Source: an uncultured Acetatifactor sp.
GTDB lineage: Bacteria > Bacillota > Clostridia > Lachnospirales > Lachnospiraceae
Assembly: GCA_910578185.1 (NCBI GenBank)
Contig: CAJTPN010000003.1
Location: 1 to 64,000 of the forward strand
DNA: 64,000 bases
Direction of reading: 5' to 3'
Shown: positions 53,234 through 63,104 of the stretch, in pieces
Position numbering within the stretch: the first letter of the stretch is position 1
Layout of the letters: the number at the start of each line of letters is the position of its first letter
Translations under genes and position numbers: made by a program
The notes under the pieces: generated by a model
Databases searched by the model: none
What the model was told of the DNA's origin: nothing
Seen by the model: the letters and a program-made list of their open reading frames with translations, nothing else

Positions 53234-54235
53234 TTACTTCCAGGTTTTGGGGATGTAAATCTCCTCATATGTAGCGATGGCGAACCGATCCGTCATGGAA
53301 CCCACATAATCGCAAACCACCTGCTCTTTGGCTTCCCCTTCCTCCATCAACAGCAAATACAGCTCCGGCATTTTATCCTCATGCTTCATATAGTGCTGAT
53401 ACAGAGTTTCTATCAGCCGTTCCGCCTTGCCTTCCTCACTTTTGGCCAAAGGGTTGCGATAAACATTGTCCGACATAAACCGCCGCATTTTACTCATGGC
53501 CTCCGCTACAGGCGCCGACATTCTTACGTCATTTTGTCCCATGCTGGCCGTCACAATATCATGAATGAAATGATCCAGCCTGCTGCCGGAAGTACTTCCG
53601 ATCACCTCCCGTATCTCCTCCGGAACATCGCTTTCCTTCAGAATTCCCGCCCGCACCGCATCATCCATATCATGATGAATATAGGCAATCTTATCCGACA
53701 GCCTCACTATCTTTCCCTCAAGCGTATGCGGTGTTCCTGAAGTCTGATGGTTCATAATACCATCCCGCACTTCATACGTCAGATTAAGCCCTCTTCCGTT
53801 CTTTTCCAATCGTTCCACCGTCCGCACACTCTGCTTATGATGTTCAAATCCAAACGGACATATCCGGTTCAGCGCCCGTTCCCCCGCATGGCCGAACGGC
53901 GTATGCCCCAAGTCATGCCCCAACGCAATGGCCTCCACCAGCTCCTCGTTCAGCTTTAACGCCTTTGCGATGGTGCGGGCATTTTGAGACACCTCCAATG
54001 TATGCGTCAGCCTGGTACGGTACTGATCTCCCTCAGGAGACAAAAAAACTTGTGTCTTGTCTTTCAGACTCCGAAACGCTCTGCAATGAATGATTCTGTC
54101 CCTGTCCCTCTGAAACACCGGACGTATATCGCACTGTTCTTCAGGTATCCGACGGCCCTTTGTCTCCGTGCTCAAAGACGCATAAGGACTCAAATAATTT
54201 CTCTCCCACTGTTCTAAATTTTCTCTGATTGTCAT
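53234..54235 (-). CDS. dgt: Deoxyguanosinetriphosphate triphosphohydrolase-like protein
   Basis: 333 residues. An HD-domain dNTPase that breaks dGTP into deoxyguanosine and triphosphate. The metal site is visible as His in TRLTHTLEVSQ, the His-Asp of GHDLGHTPFGHAGE and a late Asp in KIAYIHHDMDDA. The substrate range of the Firmicutes form may be wider than dGTP. First gene of the dgt-dnaG-rpoD-trmK group, as in many Clostridia. Confidence 0.93.
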   Translation of the reverse strand: MTIRENLEQWERNYLSPYASLSTETKGRRIPEEQCDIRPVFQRDRDRIIHCRAFRSLKDKTQVFLSPEGDQYRTRLTHTLEVSQNARTIAKALKLNEELVEAIALGHDLGHTPFGHAGERALNRICPFGFEHHKQSVRTVERLEKNGRGLNLTYEVRDGIMNHQTSGTPHTLEGKIVRLSDKIAYIHHDMDDAVRAGILKESDVPEEIREVIGSTSGSRLDHFIHDIVTASMGQNDVRMSAPVAEAMSKMRRFMSDNVYRNPLAKSEEGKAERLIETLYQHYMKHEDKMPELYLLLMEEGEAKEQVVCDYVGSMTDRFAIATYEEIYIPKTWK

Positions 54236-54330
54236 GTCTGCCTCTTTTCCACAAAAGCCAAACCCTTCTCCTAATTAAATTATTCTGCATCCGCAGCCCA
54301 ATTCCTTTTCGCAGGATACAAATCTACGCG

Positions 54331-54368
54331 AAAAGGACTGGATCTTTTTCATGATAAGATCCAATCCT
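54331..54368 (-). terminator. Terminator after the esterase operon
   Basis: On the minus strand AGGATTGGATCTT pairs with AAGATCCAGTCCT in a 13-bp stem (one G-U pair), followed by TTTT. It is about 130 nt past the esterase stop and upstream of dgt. Confidence 0.8.
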
Positions 54369-54456
54369 GTTATTGAGAATCCCCGGCCCACCGTTTATTT
54401 TTCCAGGCAACGGACCAAGCGATTCGTTGGAATTCTTTGGTTTCCCCGCATAACAC

Positions 54457-54512
54457 AACGGCAGATATCAAGATATCAACGGCAGATATCAAGATATCAA
54501 CGGCAGATATCA
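54457..54512. repeat. Tandem 21-bp repeat at the end of the esterase gene
   Basis: Unit AACGGCAGATATCAAGATATC occurs twice in full (54457-54477, 54478-54498) and once in part (54499-54512). The third copy covers the last codons of the esterase, so the repeat seems to have grown outward from the gene end. GATATC palindromes recur in it. Confidence 0.85.
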
Positions 54513-55414
54513 TAGATAAATTCCGCGTTGCTGTCCATAGCCTCCCTTGCTGCCTTCACAGGCGACATCTGAAACACATGCCACATTCCGGGATACACAT
54601 CCATCTTTACCGAGACGTTGGCATCCACAAACGCCTGATGCAGCCTTACGGCATCACTGAGTAAAATCTCATTTTCTCCCACCTGAATATAGGTGGGCGG
54701 GAACCCGGCAAACTCTCCAAACAGCGGGGAGATCAAGGGCTGTTTCAAATCCTGCCCTCCGGCGTAAGCGCTGACCATCCGATCAATATAATCGCTGTCC
54801 AGCACAGGATCCACTTCCGCCTTACCCTCAAAGGATTCTCCGGAAGAAGTCAAATCCGTCCAAGGTGACATCAGCACAAGTCCCCTTGGCAAAAGCCGTC
54901 CTTCCTGCTTCAGCCTAAGCGTCAGCGAAAGCGCCAGATTCCCTCCTGCGGAATCCCCCGTCAAAATCACATCCCTGGCTCCATACCCGAACAACATCAG
55001 ATAATTCCACACCTTCATGGCGTCTTCCGTAGCTGCCGGATACGGATGCTGGGGCGCCAGCCGATAGTCAAAGCACAGCACATCCATGGAAGTGGATTCC
55101 GCCAGCTTGGAAGTCAGCGTCCTTGCATATAAACAACTCCCCGTAGAATATCCGCCCCCATGACAGTGTAGAATCACATACTTTTTCATATGGGCCCGTT
55201 TTACGCTCACCCATTCTCCATGCATCCCTTCGATATCCACTTCCCGATATTCAATATCCCTGGTATTGCTTAAAATAGCACCTATATGATTTTGAGACTG
55301 CCTGTGCTTTTCCAGATCCGGATTTTCCACCAGACCATGAACACGCTTAATCAACTGCATCAAGCTCTGATTCTTTTTGATCTTTTTTATTTCCTTATCC
55401 AATTCTACCGTCAT
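54497..55414 (-). CDS. Alpha/beta hydrolase (hormone-sensitive lipase family)
   Basis: 305-residue esterase/lipase. Oxyanion motif HCHGGGYSTGS, nucleophile in TGDSAGGNLAL, then Asp in GENEILLSDA and His in GMWHVFQM complete the triad. There is no signal peptide, so it is intracellular and works on acyl esters. It is the last gene of a minus-strand group with DUF6320 and an HHxxxDG acyltransferase, which suggests that the two enzymes add and remove an acyl group on the same compound (inference). Confidence 0.92.
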   Translation of the reverse strand: MTVELDKEIKKIKKNQSLMQLIKRVHGLVENPDLEKHRQSQNHIGAILSNTRDIEYREVDIEGMHGEWVSVKRAHMKKYVILHCHGGGYSTGSCLYARTLTSKLAESTSMDVLCFDYRLAPQHPYPAATEDAMKVWNYLMLFGYGARDVILTGDSAGGNLALSLTLRLKQEGRLLPRGLVLMSPWTDLTSSGESFEGKAEVDPVLDSDYIDRMVSAYAGGQDLKQPLISPLFGEFAGFPPTYIQVGENEILLSDAVRLHQAFVDANVSVKMDVYPGMWHVFQMSPVKAAREAMDSNAEFIYDICR

Positions 55415-55465
55415 CGTGTCTTATTACCTTCCATATCCGTCACTTTTTATTACCCGTTTCATCTG

Positions 55466-56206
55466 TTAAAAATGCAGCCGCCTGCGCACTTCATCCCGCA
55501 GTCTTCTGCGGGAAAGCATGGTGATCACGGCGATGTCCAGAATCACACAGACCATCAGCACAACCGCGGACCAGCTCAAGGCGATCTTCTCAGCCAGATA
55601 TCTGTCTATCAGAATCTCCAACCCCATGCATAGAAGTCCCAAACCGGTAAATAGATATAACGCCACCGTCAGAAAAGACCTGGGCAGCCTGCGAATACAC
55701 AGCGTAAACAACTCCGCAATCAACGTCACCAACACGGTAATGGGCGCCCCCAGCCCCCAAACCCAATCTTTGCTTCCGGTGAGATAGGTCAGCATATACA
55801 GATAAATAATCACCGCCACGCCGTCATACAGCAGTGACACATACACAGACTGTTCCTTGTAGATCACGATGGGTATCATAATCACCCACAAAATTGCACA
55901 GGCCCCGATAACCGTAAGAGACCACAGTACGCCCTTAAACACAAAAGCATTTAAAATTCCGCATGTTACTGCGGTTGCAAGCACTACCGTAGAAAGTAAT
56001 ATTCCTAAATCCTGACGATTTACCGTCTCCACCTGTCCCTTTTCTCCCGGAAACGGCCCTTTGGCCTCATGCTTCTCCTGGGCCTCTCGGGCGACGGTTC
56101 CCCCTTCCCCGGCCGCTATTCTTGGATTTATCACCGGCGTATTACACAAAGGACACTCTTTTGCAGATCTGTCCAGCTCTACTCCGCAATTCACACAATA
56201 CGACAT
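55466..56206 (-). CDS. DUF6320 membrane protein with zinc ribbon
   Basis: 246 residues. An N-terminal zinc ribbon (YCVNCGVELDRSAKECPLCN, four Cys) is followed by a flexible linker to about 65, then six membrane helices and a basic tail. Its function is unknown. It sits between the acyltransferase (113 nt upstream) and the esterase (51 nt downstream), a combination I associate with Lachnospiraceae genomes. AAAGGA precedes the ATG. Confidence 0.85.
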   Translation of the reverse strand: MSYCVNCGVELDRSAKECPLCNTPVINPRIAAGEGGTVAREAQEKHEAKGPFPGEKGQVETVNRQDLGILLSTVVLATAVTCGILNAFVFKGVLWSLTVIGACAILWVIMIPIVIYKEQSVYVSLLYDGVAVIIYLYMLTYLTGSKDWVWGLGAPITVLVTLIAELFTLCIRRLPRSFLTVALYLFTGLGLLCMGLEILIDRYLAEKIALSWSAVVLMVCVILDIAVITMLSRRRLRDEVRRRLHF

Positions 56207-56319
56207 ATTTTTCCTTTCTATATTTAGTTCCGCAAGTTTTCAAACAGGCCCTCTCTTCCAGGAAGCAAACTCTTTCGCTTCGCTCTTTCTTTTGCTTCCG
56301 GGGCCAACGCCCCAAGACA

Positions 56320-57618
56320 TTAACGGTTACTTTCTATTTTGACATGAATCCCGTCTCTGACCAGCTTTCTGAAAAAGTATCGCTCCACATCTGCCTCTAT
56401 AATACTGCTGGCAAAATTGACGGTCAATATATCTTCAAAACTTATTATTGCGCAGTTCGTCCTGCGGGAAAACGGCTGTCCCATATATATATCAAACCGC
56501 TCAATATAAGGCTTCATACCCTTGGGAACTTTCAATGCCCCCATGTTCGTCAGACCTGCGGATGAATTTCTATCCTGTACCTTCGTGTAAAACAGCCTCA
56601 CCACAAAGTCTTTGATAAACAGCGGAACCACGCGTATAAAAGGATTCCTCTGGGTCGCCGCATTTGTGGTAATATCCCCCCGCAGCAGTTTTTCACTTAA
56701 ATAATATCTCATGTAATTGTGTACCTGCTGCACAATTTCTTCAAAAGTATATTCCCCAAGCCTGGGATCCACCCCTGGATAAATCATGGTAATGAAGTTG
56801 CGCAGCGTAATGGACGGAAAAAACCTGCGCAGATTTACGGGCATGGCGATTTTTACCGGCCGAAGCTGAACCCGTCGTTCTTCCTGCTGTTTGGTCAACA
56901 GCGCATACAAAAGAACCGCATTTAAATATTCTGTTATCGTGGCATTATAACGCTTTGCCGCCGCCATTACCTCTGATACGGACATAATACCGTCAATAAT
57001 ATTTAAAGTATAAAAAGGTTCCGCCGTTCCCCTGACCCGATATGCTTTTTCTTCCAGACGGGGCGGGCGAACCTTAGCATTGGCATACCGCATATATGCG
57101 TCTTCCAACTCCTCCTCATTTGGCTCGGCTTCTATATCCAGCACGAATCCCCCGTTTTGAATTCCATTCGCCCCAAGAAGTCTTAAATATGTGGCCGTCA
57201 AGGTCATCAAAACACACATGCCACCTGTGCCGTCACCCAGACTGTGATGTGCTTCCAGCGATATCCTGTTTCTAAAATAGTACACCCGCACCAGATAACG
57301 GTTATTTGCCTTAAAGTACATAGGTTGACAAGGATTCTTAACATCCTCCTGCACAAACGGCCCCGGTCTGTCGTTTGGCTCCAGATATCGCCAAAACAAT
57401 CCCTTGCGAATAGCCGCTTTATAGGTGGGAAATCTGGGCAGTGTCATATCCAGTGCCTGCTGAAGCACTTGGGGTCGAATTTCCTCTTTCAATACCACGG
57501 AAAGTCTGTACACGGAAGAGAAATCCCTTCTCTGCAACGTGGGATAGACAATCGCGGACAAATCCAGCTCGTACCATTCTCTGCGCTGCGTCTTTTCCCT
57601 GTTTTCCTTTTTTACCAT
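56320..57618 (-). CDS. Condensation-like acyltransferase (HHxxxDG)
   Basis: 432 residues of the CoA-dependent acyltransferase / alcohol acetyltransferase superfamily. The catalytic motif is LEAHHSLGDGTGG at about residue 143. Two chloramphenicol acetyltransferase-like halves follow, with DILTVNFASSI near the end at the DFGWG position but altered. The acyl donor and acceptor are unknown. AAGGGG lies upstream of the ATG at a long spacing. It is the first gene of the operon with DUF6320 and the esterase. Confidence 0.82.
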   Translation of the reverse strand: MVKKENREKTQRREWYELDLSAIVYPTLQRRDFSSVYRLSVVLKEEIRPQVLQQALDMTLPRFPTYKAAIRKGLFWRYLEPNDRPGPFVQEDVKNPCQPMYFKANNRYLVRVYYFRNRISLEAHHSLGDGTGGMCVLMTLTATYLRLLGANGIQNGGFVLDIEAEPNEEELEDAYMRYANAKVRPPRLEEKAYRVRGTAEPFYTLNIIDGIMSVSEVMAAAKRYNATITEYLNAVLLYALLTKQQEERRVQLRPVKIAMPVNLRRFFPSITLRNFITMIYPGVDPRLGEYTFEEIVQQVHNYMRYYLSEKLLRGDITTNAATQRNPFIRVVPLFIKDFVVRLFYTKVQDRNSSAGLTNMGALKVPKGMKPYIERFDIYMGQPFSRRTNCAIISFEDILTVNFASSIIEADVERYFFRKLVRDGIHVKIESNR

Positions 57619-57777
57619 ACAAATAATCCCCTTGTCGGTGACGCCGCTCCCGGCAGCCGACTACACTATGATTCCCCAATCTGATCACTTCTCTGCCATC
57701 GCAACATAAAGTCAGATTATACACTTCCAATGTAACAAAAAAAGTGCTAAGCAGATCACTTAACACTCTTCCAGATA

Positions 57778-57861
57778 TGCAGGAAAAGAGACTTGAACTC
57801 TCATGGTATTGCTACCACACGGACCTGAACCGTGCGCGTCTGCCAATTCCGCCATTCCTGC
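57778..57861 (-). tRNA. tRNA-Leu (anticodon CAG)
   Basis: 84-nt class II tRNA on the minus strand: acceptor GCAGGAA/TTCCTGC, anticodon arm CACGG-TTCAGGT-CCGTG giving CAG, a long variable arm, T-arm GAGTTCAAGTCTC and discriminator A. CCA is not encoded. Confidence 0.94.
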
Positions 57862-58074
57862 GAACAAAATATATAATAAACCAATCCATGCAAAAAGTCA
57901 ATACCTTTTTTACTTCTTTTTTATTTTTTAATTTGTCCTTTGAATCACTGCAGCAGACAGCCCCTCCGCCAAATCTGCAGCGGCAATATCCAAATACATA
58001 TCCTTATGCGCTTTTGCAAGACCTGCAGGCAAAGGACCCACCTCCAGCATCCGGCCCCTTGCCTGCTTCAATTC

Positions 58075-58851
58075 TTAAAACATACTGTTGAAAAGATTGC
58101 CGCTACTGTAATTGGTACTGTATGTACCCTTTGTAGTATAAAAGCTCCCGTTGTTCACCTCACGGCCTGCCGCATAATTAATCATGGATGCCTGTGCGGA
58201 TACTCGATATCCATACGAACCGCTGCCCTGGAACAGGCTCTGCACGGTGGACATTTCCGATTTCATAAAAGTACCCTTATCCAAGTCCAAAGTACCGTCA
58301 CTGTTAACACTGATCCCCACCGAAAGAAGCGTTTTCAAATTCTTGGCCGTATCATTCATCATAGTTCCTGTCCTGCGTGCAACCGCATCGCTGTCCGTTT
58401 CGTCCGCAGCCTTGATCACAGCATTATAGTTATTCACAAAACTGTTTACAGCCTTGTAAATTCCTTCTGTATCATATTCCTTCTTTGTAGTCTCCACACC
58501 ATTTTCGTCCTTCGTGGTGACATCCTTTTTCGTAAACATGGACTTTGACAACAATGCATCCGCCGACTCCTTCAAAGCGTCCGTGGTGGACTGTACCTTT
58601 GCATAAGCCTTTGATTCCTCCGATGTCTTAGGCATCGTCTTCGACTTGCTGGAATTGCTGTTCCTGGCCATGGATTTAACGGAATCGCTGGCGTGCCCGC
58701 CATAATATGCCTTCATCAACTTGGCATAACTTCCATTCTTAATACTTGCATAATCCGCCAGGAAATTGCTGCCTGCCACGCTGGAAGCGCCGCTTCCCAA
58801 ACTGGAAAACAAAAAGGACACATCTCTTTTCGCCTGAATATTAATACTCAT
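58075..58851 (-). CDS. FliD C-terminal-like protein (orphan, second copy)
   Basis: 258 residues. Helical, Ser/Lys-rich first part (about 50-90), then VNSFVNNYNAVIKAADETDS, VGISVNSDGTLDLDKGTFM and VQSLFQGSG, the order seen near the C-terminus of flagellar cap protein FliD. The last residues NYSSGNLFNSMF are like those of the protein at 32445. No flagellar gene is near. GGAGGT precedes the ATG, and the gene stands alone between tRNA-Leu and tRNA-Val. It may be a surface or secreted fibre-type protein derived from FliD, but I cannot show a secretion signal. Confidence 0.75.
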   Translation of the reverse strand: MSINIQAKRDVSFLFSSLGSGASSVAGSNFLADYASIKNGSYAKLMKAYYGGHASDSVKSMARNSNSSKSKTMPKTSEESKAYAKVQSTTDALKESADALLSKSMFTKKDVTTKDENGVETTKKEYDTEGIYKAVNSFVNNYNAVIKAADETDSDAVARRTGTMMNDTAKNLKTLLSVGISVNSDGTLDLDKGTFMKSEMSTVQSLFQGSGSYGYRVSAQASMINYAAGREVNNGSFYTTKGTYSTNYSSGNLFNSMF

Positions 58852-59003
58852 ATTATTACCTCCGTTCCACCATAACTGATACCTCTATTTTATCATGCTA
58901 TCGTCATATTTGCACCTACTTTTTATATCTTATGCTAAATTTTGTAAAAATTTAATATTTTTTCTCTTGCATTTTTTTCAAAGCATGATAAAATGTTAGA
59001 TAT

Positions 59004-59077
59004 GGAAGCATAGCTCAGCCGGGATGAGCGTTCGCCTCACACGCGAAAGGCCAGGGGTTCGAGCCCCCTTGCTTCCA
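59004..59077 (+). tRNA. tRNA-Val (anticodon CAC)
   Basis: 74-nt cloverleaf: acceptor GGAAGCA/TGCTTCC, anticodon arm TTCGC-CTCACAC-GCGAA giving CAC, T-arm GGGGTTCGAGCCCC, discriminator A. CCA is not encoded. A possible promoter (TTGCAT and TAAAAT, 16 nt apart) ends about 15 nt before it. Confidence 0.94.
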
Positions 59078-59090
59078 TTTTTTATGTAAA

Positions 59091-59137
59091 GCCGTAAATC
59101 AATGATTTTTCGCTAAATCAATGATTTGCGGCTTTTT
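59091..59137 (+). terminator. Hairpin terminator after tRNA-Val
   Basis: GCCGTAAATC pairs with GATTTGCGGC (one G-U pair), and the inner part ATGATTT/AAATCAAT also pairs in part. TTTTT follows. Near-copy of the hairpin after tRNA-Gly. Confidence 0.75.
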
Positions 59138-59202
59138 CACGCCTCAATTCACCAAGCATTTTATGCCGTATTCATACTATTAATAACCTTTTTGTCATGA
59201 AT

Positions 59203-61044
59203 TTAGTCATAAGTAACAGATTTAGAAAGCAAGGCCGCCAATACCGGGAGCACCAGCATAACAGGAAAAATATATCTCAACTGCACCACCGGTCCCAACA
59301 ACATGGTACCCATATATGTCATTGGAAAAAGGTAAAATACCGCCTGTCGTTTCCGCCCCAGATACAAAGCGGCCAGAAACACCATACATAATCCCCAAAA
59401 GTAAAACGAACTCTTAAATAAAATCGCTATCACCGGCCATTCATAAAAGGCATTGGCACTGACAATCTGTTCCAGCTGCTCTTCCAGCCAGGGAAATTTT
59501 GATGTATGCTCTATTTCTCCCACATTCTCTATCTCCGATGAATTATAGGTATAAATGGCACCCATCCTTCCTTCCGTCCCATACCCGAGACATTCCGCAT
59601 AAGACCTGTCATCCAGGAACCAATATCCCCTTGTCAACTCCAGAAAAGCGTCAATATACTCATTGGGATATCGAAGTCCTATTTTAAGCCAATCTGCAAA
59701 AAGCTGCACCCCATGGCCTTCCCATGTCTCTCCAAATAAAACGCCGCCCCCTCCCTTAATCGTATCCGCTATGGGCGGATTGTACTCAGTCCACACAGCT
59801 TCCCTGATATAGGAATTCAATAGCCCCCTTGTTTCCTCATCAAGTTCTTTGCCGTGATAAAACCCTACCCTCGCAAACTGCTGAATAGGCACACTGTACA
59901 TTTCTATTTTGGATGAAGTAAGCTGCGTGCCCAAAGCCGCCTTTATAGCAACGGAAATTCCCTTCCCACCCGCAAGCAGCAAAATTACAAGCAAAAACAC
60001 CCTGAACTTTTGCTTTCTCTCCGTAAACAAAATCCAAAGTACGCCAAAAACTGCAGCAGCATAAATTGCATTATTGCGAAACTGCATCATAATCCAGCCC
60101 ACCAATAGGATCAGCCCCTCCCACAGGATGCGATCTCTTTCCCTACAGAAAAAAAAGTACTCCCCCATCATCAATATAAACAGTAAAAACAACACTCCAA
60201 ACAAAACGTCCTTTGTGGTACAGACTACCATAACGGAATGAAAGGGGAAGATACCGAAAAATAATACAGCCGACACAACCGCCCATTTTTTCTTTATGAT
60301 CCGATACAGAAACCCACAGGCATATGCCGTTGTCAGCGAATAGGCAAGCATCTGAAACAGCGCCATTGCAGCCATTCCGGCCTGCAAATCATTCAACCCA
60401 TACCCTACCTGCAAAAAAAACCAGATCACCCAAGTATGAATTAACGGCTGATAGGGCCAAAACCAGGCAAATCCCTTTGCAGCCTCATTTACCTGTCTGT
60501 GAAAATCATAGGACATGATAATGGGATAATACGCCAGCCACACCGGTATAAGACACAGGAAAATAACGGCAGCACATATGCCAAACACCACCGCAGGTCT
60601 CCATTCTTTCCCTGCCTTCCGTATGGTATCCCCGCTGTTTCCCCACCTTTCAATCCCCATAAACAACAGGTTTCCAAAAGGAAAAACAGCTATGGAAAGG
60701 CACAGTGCCCGCATCAATATGAGTCCCTTGCCTTTAATTCCACATTCAGTCAGGCCATTGACTTGTAATTGATATCCCATTATCATGGAAAGGGCAAACA
60801 GATAGCTCACAATTCCCACATATCGAACCCTCCGGCGCTTTTGTTCCGTTGTATCGGGCATATTACTTTCCGTCCAGGACAGCAGACCACAAATCGCCGC
60901 CATAGCAAATAGATTCATAACAGAAAAAGAGGGTTCCGTCACCCCCATCAGTCCCCCAAGATAGCACAACCCATAAGCGCCTAAAAAAGCAAGCAACAGC
61001 CTCACAGGTGTTATATTTTTACCTAAGCCATTTAAAATCTTCAT
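59203..61044 (-). CDS. DUF6020 family polytopic membrane protein
   Basis: 613 residues with about twelve or more membrane helices. It contains LAYYPIIMSYDFHRQVNEA, PYQPLIHTWVIWFF and TTKDVLFGVLFLLF, which mark DUF6020. An acidic residue in the loop after an early helix and a soluble part near residues 390-510 give it a GT-C glycosyltransferase look, but this is inference. GGAG precedes the ATG. It is followed on the left by tRNA-Val and preceded by a VanZ gene on the same strand. Confidence 0.85.
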   Translation of the reverse strand: MKILNGLGKNITPVRLLLAFLGAYGLCYLGGLMGVTEPSFSVMNLFAMAAICGLLSWTESNMPDTTEQKRRRVRYVGIVSYLFALSMIMGYQLQVNGLTECGIKGKGLILMRALCLSIAVFPFGNLLFMGIERWGNSGDTIRKAGKEWRPAVVFGICAAVIFLCLIPVWLAYYPIIMSYDFHRQVNEAAKGFAWFWPYQPLIHTWVIWFFLQVGYGLNDLQAGMAAMALFQMLAYSLTTAYACGFLYRIIKKKWAVVSAVLFFGIFPFHSVMVVCTTKDVLFGVLFLLFILMMGEYFFFCRERDRILWEGLILLVGWIMMQFRNNAIYAAAVFGVLWILFTERKQKFRVFLLVILLLAGGKGISVAIKAALGTQLTSSKIEMYSVPIQQFARVGFYHGKELDEETRGLLNSYIREAVWTEYNPPIADTIKGGGGVLFGETWEGHGVQLFADWLKIGLRYPNEYIDAFLELTRGYWFLDDRSYAECLGYGTEGRMGAIYTYNSSEIENVGEIEHTSKFPWLEEQLEQIVSANAFYEWPVIAILFKSSFYFWGLCMVFLAALYLGRKRQAVFYLFPMTYMGTMLLGPVVQLRYIFPVMLVLPVLAALLSKSVTYD

Positions 61045-61189
61045 CCACTTCTCCTTTCAAGCAAATTATGTTTCATCAACCTTCGGCGCCTTCCTCCCTC
61101 CACATTCCAAAAGAGCCTCCACCCCCCTGAAGCTTACAACAATAAATTGATGAAAACAGATACCTGCCTGACCTAGCCGAACCCCTATT

Positions 61190-61795
61190 TCAATACCGGG
61201 CAGGAATTTTTTTAAAACTAACCGACGCCTTTATCTGCGGAAACCTCTCTGCAAGCAGAGCATACAGACACGCGCCAAGACAGCTGCCGATAAAATTAAG
61301 CAGTAAATCGTCCACATCCACACTCCGTCCGATAAACAGTTGGGCACTTTCAATAAAAAGCGGCAACAACAGGGAGTGCAGACAAACCGTAAAAATTTTT
61401 CGTCTGTTTCCCCACAGCAATATCATCCCAAATCCCCATGGCATAAACATTACTATGTTGCCCACAATATTGACCATAAAAGCATCCAAATCAAAGTTTG
61501 AAAAAAATCCCCCAATGGATCGAAAGGGAACCAAATTTACACCGTCACCCTCAATCAGCCTGTCTGCCCCACGTTGCGCCATCCACAACGGATTTCCATA
61601 CTCTCCCTCCAACGTCAGAGCAAGAAGACCAATATGAAACAACACAAAACAGCCCATTGCAATTTCCCTGACTGCCAACATATTCCCCGGCCGAATATTG
61701 TCGCATGCTTTTTTTAGCCAAAGTTTACGTATTGCAAAATAAATCGGAGCAGAAATTCCAATGATGATTCCAAACTTGATCACATACCGCACCAT
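61190..61795 (-). CDS. VanZ family protein
   Basis: 201 residues with five membrane helices and the VanZ pattern NLVPFRSIGGFF, then VNIVGNIVMFMPWGFGM, ESAQLFIGRSVDVDDLLLNFIGSCLGA. VanZ gives slight teicoplanin resistance in enterococci by an unclear route; most homologues have no known role. It is 145 nt upstream of the DUF6020 gene. AAGGG lies before the ATG. Confidence 0.92.
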   Translation of the reverse strand: MVRYVIKFGIIIGISAPIYFAIRKLWLKKACDNIRPGNMLAVREIAMGCFVLFHIGLLALTLEGEYGNPLWMAQRGADRLIEGDGVNLVPFRSIGGFFSNFDLDAFMVNIVGNIVMFMPWGFGMILLWGNRRKIFTVCLHSLLLPLFIESAQLFIGRSVDVDDLLLNFIGSCLGACLYALLAERFPQIKASVSFKKIPARY

Positions 61796-62133
61796 ACTCT
61801 TAACCCTTCTGAGTCATCCTTCCTCTCAATTCCGGTAATGCTCCCGTTCCCCTATCCCTCCAACAAAAAAATTATACCAAAAATTTCTATATAATACAAT
61901 CTAAATTGTTATGCTGGCTCTTGGGAACTGCTTTCCCTGAGCGTCATACTCTGTGGCAGGCAAGCTCTGATCAGGAAATCATCGCAGGCTACACCTCCCA
62001 GATCTGAGTGAAGCAGGCCACATAGTCAGACACGCAGATAAAGACAGTGATTTTTCAGACTCTCCCAGAATAAACTTATGTAAATACATATACAATATTG
62101 TTGGTTTTCCGCAATTAGAATTTGAAAAAACAC
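61796..62133. other. Intergenic stretch without recognised gene
   Basis: About 340 nt. The section 61910-62040 is less AT-rich than its surroundings and could be a fragment of something lost, but no frame, tRNA or known RNA fold was recognised. Confidence 0.35.
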
Positions 62134-62162
62134 TTGCTTTCTATCATACCAAATGATAAAAT
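62134..62162 (+). promoter_or_regulatory. Promoter of the CPBP protease gene
   Basis: TTGCTT (62134-62139) and TAAAAT (62157-62162) with 17-nt spacing. The leader to the gene is about 95 nt. Confidence 0.6.
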
Positions 62163-62264
62163 AAAGGAAAAATCATCCCATTGTTAACTTCATTCTGTCA
62201 TGCAAAACATCCTGCTTTGTAAGATCGATATTACCACCAGTAACACAATATATAGGAGTGCAAA

Positions 62265-63011
62265 ATGAGTAAACTTAACAAGTACTATCTGTGCTATACC
62301 TTTTCCATCATGCTGGTTTGTTGGGGCTTTTGTCTGATATGCAGTCTCGGAGGAATTACCTTAATCGACAATTATCTACTATATATACCCTATCTGCTGG
62401 GGGGCTTGTCTCCAACAATCGCCTCGTTTTTAGCGCTGAAAAAGAATAACCAGATTGTCAATTTCAGAGAGTGGTTGAAAAACATTTTTGACTTCCGGCA
62501 TAATTTGAAATCATATGCCATGGTTGCTGTTTTGGGCACCTTATCTATACTGCCCCAATGTTTTATCTCAGGATATGAAAACGGCGCCCCATTATTTGCC
62601 ATTATTTTCATGATCCCTATGATGCTGGTCGGAGGGGGATTAGAAGAAGCCGGATGGCGATACATACTTCAAACGGAACTTGAGCAGAAATATCACTTTA
62701 CCACCTCAACCATTATAGTGGGAATTATTTGGTGGCTCTGGCACTTGCCTTTATTTTTTATACAGGGTATAGCTCAATATGGCCAAAATTACCTGAACTT
62801 TGGAATAAACGTACTGGGATTAAGTTTTGCTTTGGCAAGTATCAGAAAAATTACCGGAAGCGTATGGTTGTGCGTGCTGTTTCACTGCATTGTAAATTCC
62901 TTGTCGGCAATCTACATAATAAATACAAATGTTTTTGGCTCTATAACTGCAGCAATCTTGCTTATTTTCTGTTCCTACATTTTGATGATCATCAACTCCA
63001 GAAAAAAATAA
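62265..63011 (+). CDS. CPBP family intramembrane metalloprotease
   Basis: 248 residues with about seven helices. Motif 1 is GGGLEEAGWRYIL (Glu-Glu and Arg), motif 2 WWLWHLPLFF (His) and motif 3 LCVLFHCIVNS (His), so the active site is complete. Bacterial members include proteins that process or give immunity to bacteriocins; the target here is unknown. AGGAG lies 7 nt before the ATG. It stands alone, near a convergent ABC exporter. Confidence 0.93.
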   Translation: MSKLNKYYLCYTFSIMLVCWGFCLICSLGGITLIDNYLLYIPYLLGGLSPTIASFLALKKNNQIVNFREWLKNIFDFRHNLKSYAMVAVLGTLSILPQCFISGYENGAPLFAIIFMIPMMLVGGGLEEAGWRYILQTELEQKYHFTTSTIIVGIIWWLWHLPLFFIQGIAQYGQNYLNFGINVLGLSFALASIRKITGSVWLCVLFHCIVNSLSAIYIINTNVFGSITAAILLIFCSYILMIINSRKK

Positions 63012-63051
63012 TAACAAATTCTTGATTGACAGCTTTGTTCAGATGACAAAA

Positions 63052-63104
63052 CAGCCATAAACCACTGATTTTACTACAAATCCTTGATTTATGGCTGCTC
63101 TTTT
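63052..63104 (+). terminator. Hairpin terminator after the CPBP gene
   Basis: CAGCCATAAA pairs with TTTATGGCTG, with a partly paired inner region (CTGATTTT/AAATCC), followed by CTCTTTT. It resembles the hairpins after the two tRNAs. The next 230 nt to 63341 show no gene. Confidence 0.7.

Noticed and set aside
61910..62040. 6S RNA or other housekeeping RNA
   Set aside because: No convincing long bulged hairpin or known motif was found in this stretch.
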